A stretch of DNA of 64,000 bases from Trichocoleus sp. (lineage in GTDB: Bacteria; Cyanobacteriota; Cyanobacteriia; Elainellales; Elainellaceae), in assembly GCA_036702865.1 (NCBI GenBank), contig DATNQD010000039.1, forward strand, positions 1 to 64,000. The letters run 5' to 3'. Made by a program: the position numbers and the translations under genes. The notes below the pieces were generated by a model. The model saw only the letters and a list, made by a program, of their open reading frames with translations. It was not told where the DNA came from and ran no database searches. Of the stretch, positions 44,477 through 52,599 are shown in pieces (position 1 is the stretch's first letter; each line of letters begins with the position of its first letter).

Positions 44477-45322
44477 ATGAGTATACGACGCAAGATTTTG
44501 AACCACTATAAACGCTGGAACATACAGGTTGATGAGCAAAAAGCTTTTGGAAAATTTAAAAACCGCGTACTTAACTGTGTTGGCTTAATTCTTAAAGAGC
44601 CATACCGAAGCAAGTGTGCTCCTTACTTTGCCGATTTGTATGGCAGTCGATATGAATTGAATTCAATAGAAACTACACTGCGAGAGCTTAATAACTCTTT
44701 TGCAACCTCATGTATAGGACAAGCTATTGCCCAAGCTGAAAACCTCCCAGAATTGGCAACGGCATTGCAGTTCATGTTTATGACACTTGAGCAAAACGGA
44801 CCACATCTTTTAGGTCCCATTGCTGCAAGCATCCAAACTGCCATCGACATTTCTCCTTTCATAGACCTCAAAATAGTTAAGCAAGGAAACTCAGTTATTT
44901 TTTATCCATCTGGAGCGAAGCTGATGGATGAAGGTGTAGTTAACGATGTTTTAGAGTGGCTTGAAGGATATCCAAAAGTATCAAAGCACTTTCAGCAAGC
45001 ACTTGAGATCTATTGGAAAAAGGACAAGAGTAAATACAGAAACCTCCTGGACAATCTACGTCTAGCGATCGAGCTGCTTCTTAAAGATGTGCTGAATAAC
45101 AAAAAACCTCTGGAAAAGCAAAAAGAAGATCTTCTTAAATGGCTTGCTGGTAAGGGGATTCACAAACAGATAATTAACTCCTATGAGAAACTTCTTTTTG
45201 GCACATATGTCCAGTATCAGAACGATGCTGTAAAACACAACGAAGCATTTAGCGAGGATGAGGTTGAGTTCATCATTTACTTGACTGGCACCTTTATGCG
45301 CCTAGTACTTCAACTTGCGTAG
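44477..45322 (+). CDS. HEPN/abortive-infection-like protein
   Basis: 281 residues, AT-rich compared with its neighbours. N-terminal helices (RWNIQVDEQKAFGKFKNRVL) lead to a central alpha/beta part. The C-terminal ~110 residues (LDNLRLAIELLLKDVL, YVQYQNDAVKHNEAFSEDEV and a final hydrophobic helix) resemble Abi-C-terminal/HEPN helical domains of abortive-infection and toxin proteins. Coupled to an XRE regulator and beside the integrase: a typical cargo or exclusion-gene spot. Assignment is from pattern recognition only. Confidence 0.5.
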   Translation: MSIRRKILNHYKRWNIQVDEQKAFGKFKNRVLNCVGLILKEPYRSKCAPYFADLYGSRYELNSIETTLRELNNSFATSCIGQAIAQAENLPELATALQFMFMTLEQNGPHLLGPIAASIQTAIDISPFIDLKIVKQGNSVIFYPSGAKLMDEGVVNDVLEWLEGYPKVSKHFQQALEIYWKKDKSKYRNLLDNLRLAIELLLKDVLNNKKPLEKQKEDLLKWLAGKGIHKQIINSYEKLLFGTYVQYQNDAVKHNEAFSEDEVEFIIYLTGTFMRLVLQLA

Positions 45323-45323
45323 C

Positions 45324-46184
45324 TCACAGAGCTAAGAATCCGCCAGAACTTTCATTAGGGTGGACATGTAAATACTTACTAGTCGTTGCCACGCTGCTAT
45401 GTCGGAGCGTCTGCTGCACCAATGCGATCGATGCACCCCGATCAAGCGCATGAGAGGCGTGGCAGTGCCTTAGCCAGTGACAGCTTGCTTCCAGTCCAGC
45501 CCGATGAGCAGCCCGTTTCACGATGCGCCATGCTTGCGAGCGGTGAAGCTGCTGCCTGGTGGTGGAAGGAAACACAAACGAATCTGGAATGCGATCGCCC
45601 TCTAATGTCTGCAACTCCTGCCAGACGATCGAAGGCAGCAACACAACTCCAGTCTTGCCACCTTTGCCGAATACCGTGATTTGCCCAGTGCCGTTTCGAG
45701 GTTGTAGATCTCGCCACCGCAACTCACACAGTTCCGAGATTCGCAACGCTCCAGCATAGAGCAGCCGTAACATGACGCGATGTTGGGGATGGGGCTCTAG
45801 AGTGAGCATTTGCCGCACCTGGTCTTCAGTCAGAATGCGCTCAGCCAATGTATTCTTGACCTTTGGAGCTTTAATTGGTGCAGCAACGTTCCATTGCACA
45901 TAGCCGATTCTGTGAGCAAAGCTGAACAAAGACTTAATTGTATTCGTAGCGCGTGCTTGACTTGCTGGAGCCAGGTGAGCGATCGTCTCCAGGTAGGCTT
46001 GCAAATCTCCCAGTTTCACCTGGCTCAATGGCATATTGACAGACTTGATGAACCTTCCAGCTTCGTAGCGGTAAGCATCTTGGGTTGTTCGTGCCTTTCC
46101 ATGCAGCCATAGTGCAATCAGTTGATCATCACTCGCAGCTTGAGCAGGTTGCATGCTTGCATGCTTGTGTACAAGGTTAGACAT
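45324..46184 (-). CDS. int: tyrosine recombinase/integrase
   Basis: 286 residues. An N-terminal SAM-like core-binding domain spans about 20-105. The catalytic domain carries all expected residues: Arg 148 (GALRISELCELRW), Lys 174 (VFGKGGKTG), His 236 and Arg 239 (CHWLRHCHASHAL), His 262 (LRHSSVATTSKY) and Tyr 271. Length and absence of an arm-binding domain make it XerC/D-like. It converges on the HEPN-like gene, one base apart. It probably integrates and excises the element. Confidence 0.9.
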   Translation of the reverse strand: MSNLVHKHASMQPAQAASDDQLIALWLHGKARTTQDAYRYEAGRFIKSVNMPLSQVKLGDLQAYLETIAHLAPASQARATNTIKSLFSFAHRIGYVQWNVAAPIKAPKVKNTLAERILTEDQVRQMLTLEPHPQHRVMLRLLYAGALRISELCELRWRDLQPRNGTGQITVFGKGGKTGVVLLPSIVWQELQTLEGDRIPDSFVFPSTTRQQLHRSQAWRIVKRAAHRAGLEASCHWLRHCHASHALDRGASIALVQQTLRHSSVATTSKYLHVHPNESSGGFLAL

Positions 46185-46348
46185 TTGAATTATAAACTCG
46201 TCAAATCTAGAGTTCCTGATGTGTAACTAAATGGCTCTTATGTTGCAGGCATACTCATATCCGTAAGCTGATAGGAAAGAGGGTACTTTAAAGCGGATTT
46301 GCTGTTCATTTGTCAGACTGAAAGTAAGCCGATTTCCGCTGCAATTCA

Positions 46349-46480
46349 ATGGCTAAATACTTACACCGCTGCCAAGGATGCGATCGACAATTTGAGACCT
46401 CAGATGAAAAACAATGGGTCTGCCCTCGATGCCAGGTAGAGCCTACAACTAAGCTTCCTAAGAAGAAGCGTAGTAAATAG
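46349..46480 (+). CDS. small zinc-ribbon protein (43 aa)
   Basis: ATG 46349 to TAG 46480. CQGCDRQFETSDEKQWVCPR then C form CxxC...CxxC knuckles, followed by a basic tail (KLPKKKRSK). It could bind DNA or RNA polymerase. Its good composition and the following terminator-like hairpin support a real gene. Confidence 0.6.
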   Translation: MAKYLHRCQGCDRQFETSDEKQWVCPRCQVEPTTKLPKKKRSK

Positions 46481-46571
46481 CACAAATAGCAGCTGATTGC
46501 CTCATTTTTTATACGGCTCCCTTGGGGAAAGAAAAGCACCGATCGAGTACAAACGTAGAGGTTAAAAAAGT

Positions 46572-46607
46572 GGCTTCTATCCAAAGTGGTAGAAGCCGCA
46601 GTTTTTG
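46572..46607 (+). terminator. hairpin terminator before sigma gene
   Basis: GGCTTCTA (46572-46579) pairs with TAGAAGCC (46590-46597), followed by GCAGTTTTT. It ends 14 bp before the sigma-factor start and may end the zinc-ribbon transcript or act as an attenuator. Confidence 0.55.
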
Positions 46608-46619
46608 TTTAAATGTTTT

Positions 46620-47354
46620 ATGAACCGCTCAGAACAGATTTGGGCGTATTACCACAAGCTAAATGAGGGATGCGCTCCAAAGGACCTCATTCACTTGCGA
46701 AACCAAATCGCACAAACCAACGATCGCCTGGCAATCAAAGCTGCTCGCAAAATGCAGCAGAGATGCAACTTGCCCTTAGAAGATTGCATTCAGCTCTCTC
46801 GCATGGGGATGCTGAAAGCGATTCCAAAATTTGATCCGACCAAAGGCGTCGCCTTCAGCAGCTTCATTGTTCCCTATTGTGAAGGAGAAGTGAAGCATTT
46901 TTTGAGAGACCATAAGCACCTGGTTAAGTCGCCGCGTCGCTGGCAAGAAAAGTCAGATGAAGCCAGATGCATTCAACTCAAAATGGCAAATCATGGCAAT
47001 CGGCTCATTACCTTAGATGAAATCGCTACAAAAGGGATGGGGCTGCCGAAAGACCATTGGGAGACGATTGCTCATGCGACGCAGCATAAGCCTTGCGCCA
47101 CGTTGGATGATGCTTTGCAGGTTGCAGCTCCTGAATCAATGCCCTTGGAAGAGCGAGAAGAGCGAGAGGCAATTCAGGAAGCTGTTCTAGGGGCATTAGG
47201 TAAACTGCCGAAGCTGACGCAGCAATGCCTGATTGAAAAGTTCTGGGGTGATCTGCCAGATATCGTGATTGCCAAGCGCCATCACATGACCCCTGTACAA
47301 CTGCAAACCCTTTTTACTAACGCCCTACAGGAATTGAGAACTGTACCATGCTGA
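46620..47354 (+). CDS. sigma-70 family factor, SigF/SigB-like (group 3)
   Basis: 244 residues from ATG 46620. Region 2 is DCIQLSRMGMLKAIPKFDPT followed by GVAFSSFIVPYCEGEVKHFL, RDH and SPRRWQE, the core- and -10-binding signature of SigB/F/G factors. Region 4 (LPKLTQQCLIEKFWGDLPDI and following) ends the protein. It is intact in length and overlaps the next gene by seven bases. A sigma factor in a phage element could switch transcription to its late genes; see the motif finding. Confidence 0.75.
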   Translation: MNRSEQIWAYYHKLNEGCAPKDLIHLRNQIAQTNDRLAIKAARKMQQRCNLPLEDCIQLSRMGMLKAIPKFDPTKGVAFSSFIVPYCEGEVKHFLRDHKHLVKSPRRWQEKSDEARCIQLKMANHGNRLITLDEIATKGMGLPKDHWETIAHATQHKPCATLDDALQVAAPESMPLEEREEREAIQEAVLGALGKLPKLTQQCLIEKFWGDLPDIVIAKRHHMTPVQLQTLFTNALQELRTVPC

Positions 47355-48067
47355 CGATCGACATCCTGACCGGACCTGAAACTGAACAACTCCAGCAGCA
47401 AGAATCCCGCATTGAGCAAGGCTTAAAGGCTTTCTTCTGGGAAGTGGGCGATGCACTCAGCACTATTCAGACCCAGCGTTTGTATCGTGCTCAGTTTGAC
47501 ACTTTTGAAGATTATTGCCGTGAGCGCTGGCAGTTCAGCAGCGACTATGCCTACAAATTAATCCGTGGTGCCGAGACGATCGCCACGCTCAAGTCTGCTG
47601 ATGTTAGCAATCTACCCACCACCGAATCACAGACCCGCGAACTGACAAAGCTAAGTAACCCAGAGCAGCAGATTGAGGCATGGGTTGAGGCTTCGCAGAA
47701 TGCTCCTGCTGGTAAACCAAACGCAACTCAGGTGAAGCAGGCAGTTCAGCAGGTTCAGAAGCGATCGATGGTCACGCCTGGCAGCCGGGTAAAGGTAACG
47801 GATGGTGAACATCAGGGCAAAGAACTGGAGGTTGCTAAGACTGAGAATTCGGGTGCAGTTGTCTATTGCAAATTAGACTCAGGTGAGAGCTATCCTTTTC
47901 TCGCTGGCGAAGTTGAGACAGTGGAAGTGGCTCCAGCTCCAGCGCCTAAGCCCAAGATTGACCACAAGAAAGAGAGTCAGGATTTAAAGACGCTGCTACA
48001 TCGCTGCTTACCCTACCTGCCAGTGGAACTACAAATTGAAGTAGAAGCAGCGATCGGGAATATTTAA
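47348..48067 (+). CDS. phage/plasmid-type protein with Gam/DUF3102-like start
   Basis: 239 residues. First half: GLKAFFWEVGDALSTIQTQR, then FEDYCRERWQFSSDYAYKLI, a pattern common in phage and plasmid proteins near regulatory genes. The second half has a KOW/SH3-like stretch (SRVKVTDGEHQGKELEVAKT) and a helical end (LKTLLHRCLPYLPVELQIEV). Probably DNA-associated. It is coupled to the sigma gene. Confidence 0.55.
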   Translation: MLTIDILTGPETEQLQQQESRIEQGLKAFFWEVGDALSTIQTQRLYRAQFDTFEDYCRERWQFSSDYAYKLIRGAETIATLKSADVSNLPTTESQTRELTKLSNPEQQIEAWVEASQNAPAGKPNATQVKQAVQQVQKRSMVTPGSRVKVTDGEHQGKELEVAKTENSGAVVYCKLDSGESYPFLAGEVETVEVAPAPAPKPKIDHKKESQDLKTLLHRCLPYLPVELQIEVEAAIGNI

Positions 48068-48095
48068 GGCAACTCCTCACTGATGAATCACCGTT

Positions 48096-48120
48096 GCTCA
48101 GGTTTCTGCCTGAGCTTTTT
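48096..48120. terminator. hairpin terminator
   Basis: GCTCAGG-TTTCTG-CCTGAGC then TTTTT on the plus strand, 29 bp after the stop codon of the 47348 gene. It also contains the stop codon of the small minus-strand gene. Confidence 0.75.
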
Positions 48121-48253
48121 CGCTTTCTAGCGGCACAATCACCTGAAGCACGATCGCCCTCCCTTGGATGAGCAGAGTTTGTCCCTCGCTGATGCAGGTG
48201 ACATGATGCCGATCGCACAGAGCAAACAGCTCTTTCAAAAAACTCTCAGGCAT
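48098..48253 (-). CDS. small hypothetical protein (51 aa)
   Basis: MPESFLKELFALCDRHHVTC at the start, TLLIQGRAIVLQVIVPLESE near the end. Its ATG overlaps the stop codon of the 48956 gene (AATGCCTGA), so translation is coupled. Third gene of a minus-strand operon. Unknown function. Confidence 0.6.
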   Translation of the reverse strand: MPESFLKELFALCDRHHVTCISEGQTLLIQGRAIVLQVIVPLESEKAQAET

Positions 48254-48956
48254 TGCCCTTCCCTCGCCGCAGCGTTTTTGCTTTTAGGACCTGTAAGCGG
48301 TGGGTTGGATCAATACCCCCGTCATAGCTTTGACATAAACCTTCCAGCCAAGGTGCCCAATCGATCGAACTGACTGCTGCTCGCCAGGTCATGTGATACT
48401 TCAGCTCTCGGAATCGATCGTTGGCCAGCTGGTCAATAATTTGGCGGTTATAGCGACGGATGTATTTATCTCCGGCGTATACTCCCGCGATTCCTTGAAA
48501 ATCACCAGCAAGCAAATGCACACCATGAATGCGACGGCTTTTGAAGTGCCTGCCTTTTGCATCGGTGCCGGAGTATTCGCTGACAAATCCTGAGATCCAG
48601 TAATGAGATGCAAGGTATTGCGTCTGGGTCTGGATCTGCGTCGCAAGGGTTTGAGCCAGGGCGCTGTGACGAGCTTGCACGTAAACCAAGGGATCAACAA
48701 TTCGGCGCTCGGAGAGGTCAACTCGGAGTTGGCTGAGGTTGATGGCACAAATCCAAAAGGAAAGTCGTTCATGATGACGTTCTATCTTCCATAAGTCGAT
48801 GCAGCCTGGAATTGAAGTGTCTTGCAGGCGGAAGACAGAAACGGAGTCACTGTGATATTCCTGCAAGATTTCCAGATGTGATGGCAATGCCAAATCGATG
48901 CCCAGCATTTGCTTGAGCCATCGAAGAAGTTCTTTGAGCCAACTCTGAATCTCCAC
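48246..48956 (-). CDS. hypothetical protein
   Basis: 236 residues, rich in His, Tyr and Arg. ELLRWLKQMLGIDLALPSHL starts it; the middle has RFWICAINLSQLRV-like strands, GVHLLAGDFQGIAGVYAGDK and a basic end. No nuclease motif is certain. Second gene of a three-gene minus-strand operon headed by the GGGAACTCT motif. Confidence 0.6.
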   Translation of the reverse strand: MEIQSWLKELLRWLKQMLGIDLALPSHLEILQEYHSDSVSVFRLQDTSIPGCIDLWKIERHHERLSFWICAINLSQLRVDLSERRIVDPLVYVQARHSALAQTLATQIQTQTQYLASHYWISGFVSEYSGTDAKGRHFKSRRIHGVHLLAGDFQGIAGVYAGDKYIRRYNRQIIDQLANDRFRELKYHMTWRAAVSSIDWAPWLEGLCQSYDGGIDPTHRLQVLKAKTLRRGKGNA

Positions 48957-48959
48957 ATT

Positions 48960-49250
48960 TCAACCCAGCCGCTTGTCGGCAAGCCACTTATAAATTTCTT
49001 CTGTAGGCGCTTTCCTGATACCCCATGCCAGAGCAGCGATCGCTGTGGTTCGTCCTACCGCTTGTTCAAAGGTGTAGTCCGGCTGAAATGCTTCTTTGAC
49101 CATGACTCCAGCAGGGAGCATCATCAGGGCATAGAGCAACAGCTCAAACGGGTCGAGATGAATTCGTCTGCCTTGCCCAAACTCCAGCGTTAAGCCGTCC
49201 GTCTTTCGGTTGGGGCAGGCGATCGGGCATTCGGGCGGTTGGTCAGGCAT
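48960..49250 (-). CDS. small hypothetical protein with one possible membrane segment
   Basis: 96 residues. CPIACPNRKTDGLTLEF precedes a hydrophobic stretch LDPFELLLYALMMLPAGVMV and TTAIAALAWGIRKAP. First gene of the operon 49250-48098. No family recognised. Confidence 0.55.
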   Translation of the reverse strand: MPDQPPECPIACPNRKTDGLTLEFGQGRRIHLDPFELLLYALMMLPAGVMVKEAFQPDYTFEQAVGRTTAIAALAWGIRKAPTEEIYKWLADKRLG

Positions 49251-49277
49251 ACAAAAAATTGGGGTTCTCTGCTGCGA

Positions 49278-49286
49278 GAGTTCCCT
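49278..49286 (-). promoter_or_regulatory. GGGAACTCT motif before 49250 operon
   Basis: AGGGAACTCTCGCAGCAG on the minus strand, 28 nt before the ATG. It is the only copy outside the structural cassette. The rest of the 358-bp gap up to 49608 holds an open minus-strand frame (49323-49560) ending in CTSHGNSIATYIAAHFH, which might be a gene but lacks a good start. Confidence 0.5.
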
Positions 49287-49608
49287 GACGGAAAAAGTGG
49301 AAGAGTGATCGGTTGATGGATCTTAGTGGAAGTGGGCAGCAATATAGGTTGCGATCGAATTTCCATGACTAGTGCAAACCAAGCACACTGCTAGGAATGG
49401 CAAAACCATAGTATGGCGGGTTCTGGAAATGTCCAAAACTGACTTAACTTTTCGATGTAGCAGATCCTCGTCCAATTCAACTCGATGAGTCCAGCCGGCG
49501 ATCAGCACTCTCCTAATTTGTCCTGATGAACTTGGCTCAATCAGAGCAACGCGATGTAAAAGCGGCAAAAACTCAACGTAGACTAGTATTACGCTCAGTG
49601 AGGTCGCG

Positions 49609-50322
49609 ATGCCGCTCGAAAACCGCCTGCTCCAAGCCATGCCGCAAGCACTCTCCGAAAAGCTTGCGCCTGCCCTGAAAACCGTTTCGCTGCAACTGGG
49701 CGATCGCCTACATGAGCCTGGTGAAGAGATTCGTGAACTCTATTTTCCTCTAGACTGCGTGCTGTCGATTACGCTGATGATGAGCGATGGCACAACGGCT
49801 GAAACGGGACTGATCGGTAACCGGGAAGTGATTGGGGTCAACGCCTTTATGGGGGGTAGAGAAACAACCCAAACCACCTATATTGTGCAACATGCAGGCA
49901 GTGCCATGAAGATCGATGCGTCAATCCTGCTCAAAGAGTTTGACGTTAATAAAGACCTACGCGATGTGATGCTGCGCTACACTCAAGCCTTTATTGCCCA
50001 AATCTCACAAACCACTGCCTGCAACAGCCTCCATAAGCTAGACCAACGATTGGCTCGTTGGCTCCTGGAAGTGCATGACCGCGTGGGAAGAGATGAGTTA
50101 GCTCTGACCCAGGAGTTCATATCCCACATGCTAGGTGTGCGTCGAGCTGGTGTGACTCAAACCGCTCAAAAGCTTCAGGGAAAAGGGCTGATTCGCTACA
50201 ATCGGGGGCGGGTTCATATTCTGAATCGTTCTGAGCTAGAAGCTTGTGCTTGTGAGTGTTTCCACATGCTTAAACAAGAATACGATCGCCTGCTAGGAAC
50301 CATTCATGGAATTACTCCGTGA
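49609..50322 (+). CDS. Crp/Fnr family transcription regulator
   Basis: 237 residues. The cyclic-nucleotide-binding fold lies at about 20-130 (EIRELYFPLDCVLSITLMMS, AETGLIGNREVIGV). The C-terminal winged helix contains ELALTQEFISHMLGVRRAGV and TQTAQKLQGKGLIRYNRGRV. It resembles cyanobacterial Crp/Fnr proteins of unknown signal. Monocistronic; whether it controls host or element genes is unknown. Confidence 0.82.
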   Translation: MPLENRLLQAMPQALSEKLAPALKTVSLQLGDRLHEPGEEIRELYFPLDCVLSITLMMSDGTTAETGLIGNREVIGVNAFMGGRETTQTTYIVQHAGSAMKIDASILLKEFDVNKDLRDVMLRYTQAFIAQISQTTACNSLHKLDQRLARWLLEVHDRVGRDELALTQEFISHMLGVRRAGVTQTAQKLQGKGLIRYNRGRVHILNRSELEACACECFHMLKQEYDRLLGTIHGITP

Positions 50323-50545
50323 ATGGCTCTCATTTTTCAGGCAAAACAAGGAGCAGCAGCGATTGATTCACCCGCATCATTTTTTCAAAACCAATCGTGA
50401 GCTTGAACACAACCATCCAAGATTTTCCGAGGTGCGAAATCGTACCAAACTCTGCCTTTGCTGAAACTATCATGAAATAAGGCTTAGAGGTAATAGCCAG
50501 TAACCGTTTAGCTCATCTGACATTTCGTAATTCTTCTGCAAAACG

Positions 50546-50959
50546 ATGCAACAGCAAACGGCATTGCCTACTATTTTCGTCCTTGAACCAGACGATGAGG
50601 TGCGACCAGTTCTGACACAGAATCTCAAAAACTGGGGCTATCAAGTCGTCATGGCATGCAATGAATCAGACGCAATGCAACGTGTCCAAAAGCATAGACG
50701 CTTCAATCTCATTTTGCTCAACCAATTCAGGCAGTCTATTGAGGAGTCAAGGGCGATCGGGCAACTCATCCGCAAAGCGGCAGGACTTGATGGACATACA
50801 TCCATTGTCATCATGGCAGAACAGTATGGGGCAGATCTGGAAGGACAAGATATTCAAGTTGGGGAAGGGGAGTGTGTCACTTACTTGGAGGACGGGGAAC
50901 AGCTTAAACGACTCCTCTATCGGCTCTGTCCAGGTTGTTCAAATAGCTTGCCCAATTAG
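50546..50959 (+). CDS. receiver-like protein with altered phosphoacceptor
   Basis: 137 residues with a CheY-like fold: TIFVLEPDDEVRPVLTQNLK at the start and DAMQRVQKHRRFNLILLNQF where the phospho-Asp should be. Asn replaces Asp (LLNQ), so phosphorylation is unlikely. The C-terminal half has SIVIMAEQYGADLEGQDIQV. No output domain. Probably a protein-interaction switch. Confidence 0.65.
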   Translation: MQQQTALPTIFVLEPDDEVRPVLTQNLKNWGYQVVMACNESDAMQRVQKHRRFNLILLNQFRQSIEESRAIGQLIRKAAGLDGHTSIVIMAEQYGADLEGQDIQVGEGECVTYLEDGEQLKRLLYRLCPGCSNSLPN

Positions 50960-51056
50960 CAGCCAGGCAAGGTGTATTGCAGTAGCAGCTTTACCGATCG
51001 ATCGCCTCTCACCACAGACGATCGGTTAATGTTACCCGGTGGGAGCGGGGCAGCAA

Positions 51057-51404
51057 TTACGCTGCGATCGACGTTTCCAGTTGTGCCAAACTCAATCTAA
51101 ATTCCAGCTTGGCGACAGAGAACTGACTGCGGAGCAGCTCTGCTTCAATCTGCAGTTTAACGAGCGCATCTTGAGCATGTTGGAGTTCGAGCAATGTGCC
51201 CTGATACTCTTCATCTGCCTGCAATTCAGCCTTCCTAGATTTGCGCTGTGACTCGTTTTTAAGCTCAGCGTCAAAGGCGACAGCGCACTCAATCTCTCGA
51301 TCGAAGGTCTGCAAAATGTCTTTCAGTTTGCGAACCTTTTGCTCCTGGTTGAGAACAGTCAGTTGCTTGTCTGCAATGTGTTGTGGAAATTCGGAAAGTT
51401 GCAT
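51057..51404 (-). CDS. coiled-coil protein, unknown
   Basis: About 115 residues from ATG 51404. Almost entirely helical and charged (KQLTVLNQEQKVRKLKDILQ, KNESQRKSRKAELQADEEYQ). Such small coiled-coil proteins are frequent near phage early genes, but I cannot assign it. Third of three minus-strand genes (52033, 51627, 51404). Confidence 0.55.
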   Translation of the reverse strand: MQLSEFPQHIADKQLTVLNQEQKVRKLKDILQTFDREIECAVAFDAELKNESQRKSRKAELQADEEYQGTLLELQHAQDALVKLQIEAELLRSQFSVAKLEFRLSLAQLETSIAA

Positions 51405-51444
51405 GATGTTTACCAATAAAAGAAGGACTGGATTGAAGCGAGCA

Positions 51445-51627
51445 TTAGCGATTCCAATGCACAGTTTGCAAGTTGAAACCGGGATATCGTCGAACGACTT
51501 CTTGAGCTAGTAAACAGTTGTCGAATCGTTCTAGACAAAGCGTTGCTGCGATCGATCCTGTCTCGGGGCTCCAGATCTGAATGTTGGCGATCGCTGCTTT
51601 CGTAGGTGTTGCGCTTGTGATGTCCAT
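51445..51627 (-). CDS. small hypothetical protein
   Basis: 60 residues with IQIWSPETGSIAATLCLERF and VVRRYPGFNLQTVHWNR. Spacing within the minus-strand gene group is even and composition protein-like. Unknown. Confidence 0.45.
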   Translation of the reverse strand: MDITSATPTKAAIANIQIWSPETGSIAATLCLERFDNCLLAQEVVRRYPGFNLQTVHWNR

Positions 51628-51718
51628 TACCGTCCTGAACCTCTGTTGTCGTTGTTAAGGTGCATAAGCTTGTCCTGATGGTTGGGTTAGGAAGGGGAGA
51701 CGGCTCCCCAGGGTTGGC

Positions 51719-52033
51719 TTATGCAGCAGCGACGATCGGTTGAACAGCTTCGATCGGTTGCAGTTTGTTCAGTTGGCGATCGAATTCGGAGCGGTTGAAA
51801 GCGTTCTCGCGGCGACCTTCGACCAGGTGAAACATGCCGTCATCTACCAGCGATTCGATGCTTGACTCAAGCCACTTCACGATGGCTTGCTGCAAATCAC
51901 GAGTGTCATACGCTGCTCCAGACTCGATCGCGTAGTGGGCTTGCAGCTGCATTACGAGGTCTGCGATCGAGTTGTGGGTGGATTGGCTGATGTAGATGTC
52001 GGTGGAAGGGATTTGGGAATTTTGGTTTAGCAT
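51719..52033 (-). CDS. hypothetical early protein
   Basis: 104 residues. MLNQNSQIPSTDIYISQSTH then helical parts LQAIVKWLESSIESLVDDGM and NRSEFDRQLNKLQPIE. Divergent from the XRE gene at 52296, with repeated TAGCACT boxes between them, so it is probably under its control. Confidence 0.6.
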   Translation of the reverse strand: MLNQNSQIPSTDIYISQSTHNSIADLVMQLQAHYAIESGAAYDTRDLQQAIVKWLESSIESLVDDGMFHLVEGRRENAFNRSEFDRQLNKLQPIEAVQPIVAAA

Positions 52034-52144
52034 TGAGTTACCTCATATTTTTGTGGGTTCCCGCCTCTTCAGTCCGTCTGCCAAGTTGGTCCTGAAGGAG
52101 CGGGATTGTTTTAGGTTTGGCAATCGCCTTACCTGAATTAAATA

Positions 52145-52361
52145 TAGCACTCAACGCTATGGATTTAATTCAGAAATCACGAATTTAGCATTATTATCTT
52201 GTATAAGATTCTAGTGCTACATAAATAACTTTTATATCTATCTATATAGCACTTATAGTTATACTTAAGGCGTTGCATCCGATAGGTGGTAGGTTATGGC
52301 TGAAGTGCTAGAAAAGGTTCCTAGTGTGGCGCGTATTAGCTGGAAGTTAAGGCAAGTGCTA
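52145..52361. promoter_or_regulatory. cluster of five TAGCACT/AGTGCTA boxes
   Basis: TAGCACT at 52145-52151 and 52247-52253; its complement AGTGCTA at 52213-52219, 52304-52310 and 52355-52361. The last two lie inside the XRE coding region. The surrounding intergenic DNA is very AT-rich. Such a cluster would be expected for the operator region of an immunity-type repressor. Confidence 0.6.
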
Positions 52362-52562
52362 GCCGATCGAAAGATCACAAACCAGGCTTTATCAGAAGTC
52401 ACCGGCAGCCATCCCACAACGATTTCTCGCTTGAAGTCGAAAGACACTATCCCTGCAATTGGGAATGACGAGATTGAGAAAATTCGGCGGGCGATCGAGG
52501 AGATTAGCGGCAGACCTTGCTTAATGGCTGAACTGGTTCAGGTGGATGAGGGTGTCGATTAG
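52296..52562 (+). CDS. XRE/Cro-type regulator
   Basis: 88 residues: LRQVLADRKITNQALSEVTG and SHPTTISRLKSKDTIPAIGN form a helix-turn-helix, followed by EIEKIRRAIEEISGRP. The size and divergent layout with early-gene candidates suggest a Cro/repressor for the minus-strand genes 52033-51057. Confidence 0.78.
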   Translation: MAEVLEKVPSVARISWKLRQVLADRKITNQALSEVTGSHPTTISRLKSKDTIPAIGNDEIEKIRRAIEEISGRPCLMAELVQVDEGVD

Positions 52563-52599
52563 CCTTCACCATGAGTATTGACGTAGCACAAATAAAATG

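Noticed and set aside
46131-46180. Repeated GCATGC near the integrase start as an attachment site
   Set aside because: The repeats lie within the coding sequence and I find no second copy near the left border that would define att sites.
49323-49640. Minus-strand frame with a hydrophobic C terminus
   Set aside because: The long version starts inside the Crp/Fnr gene on the other strand; shorter versions have only a weak TTG start. Mentioned in the motif entry but not called.
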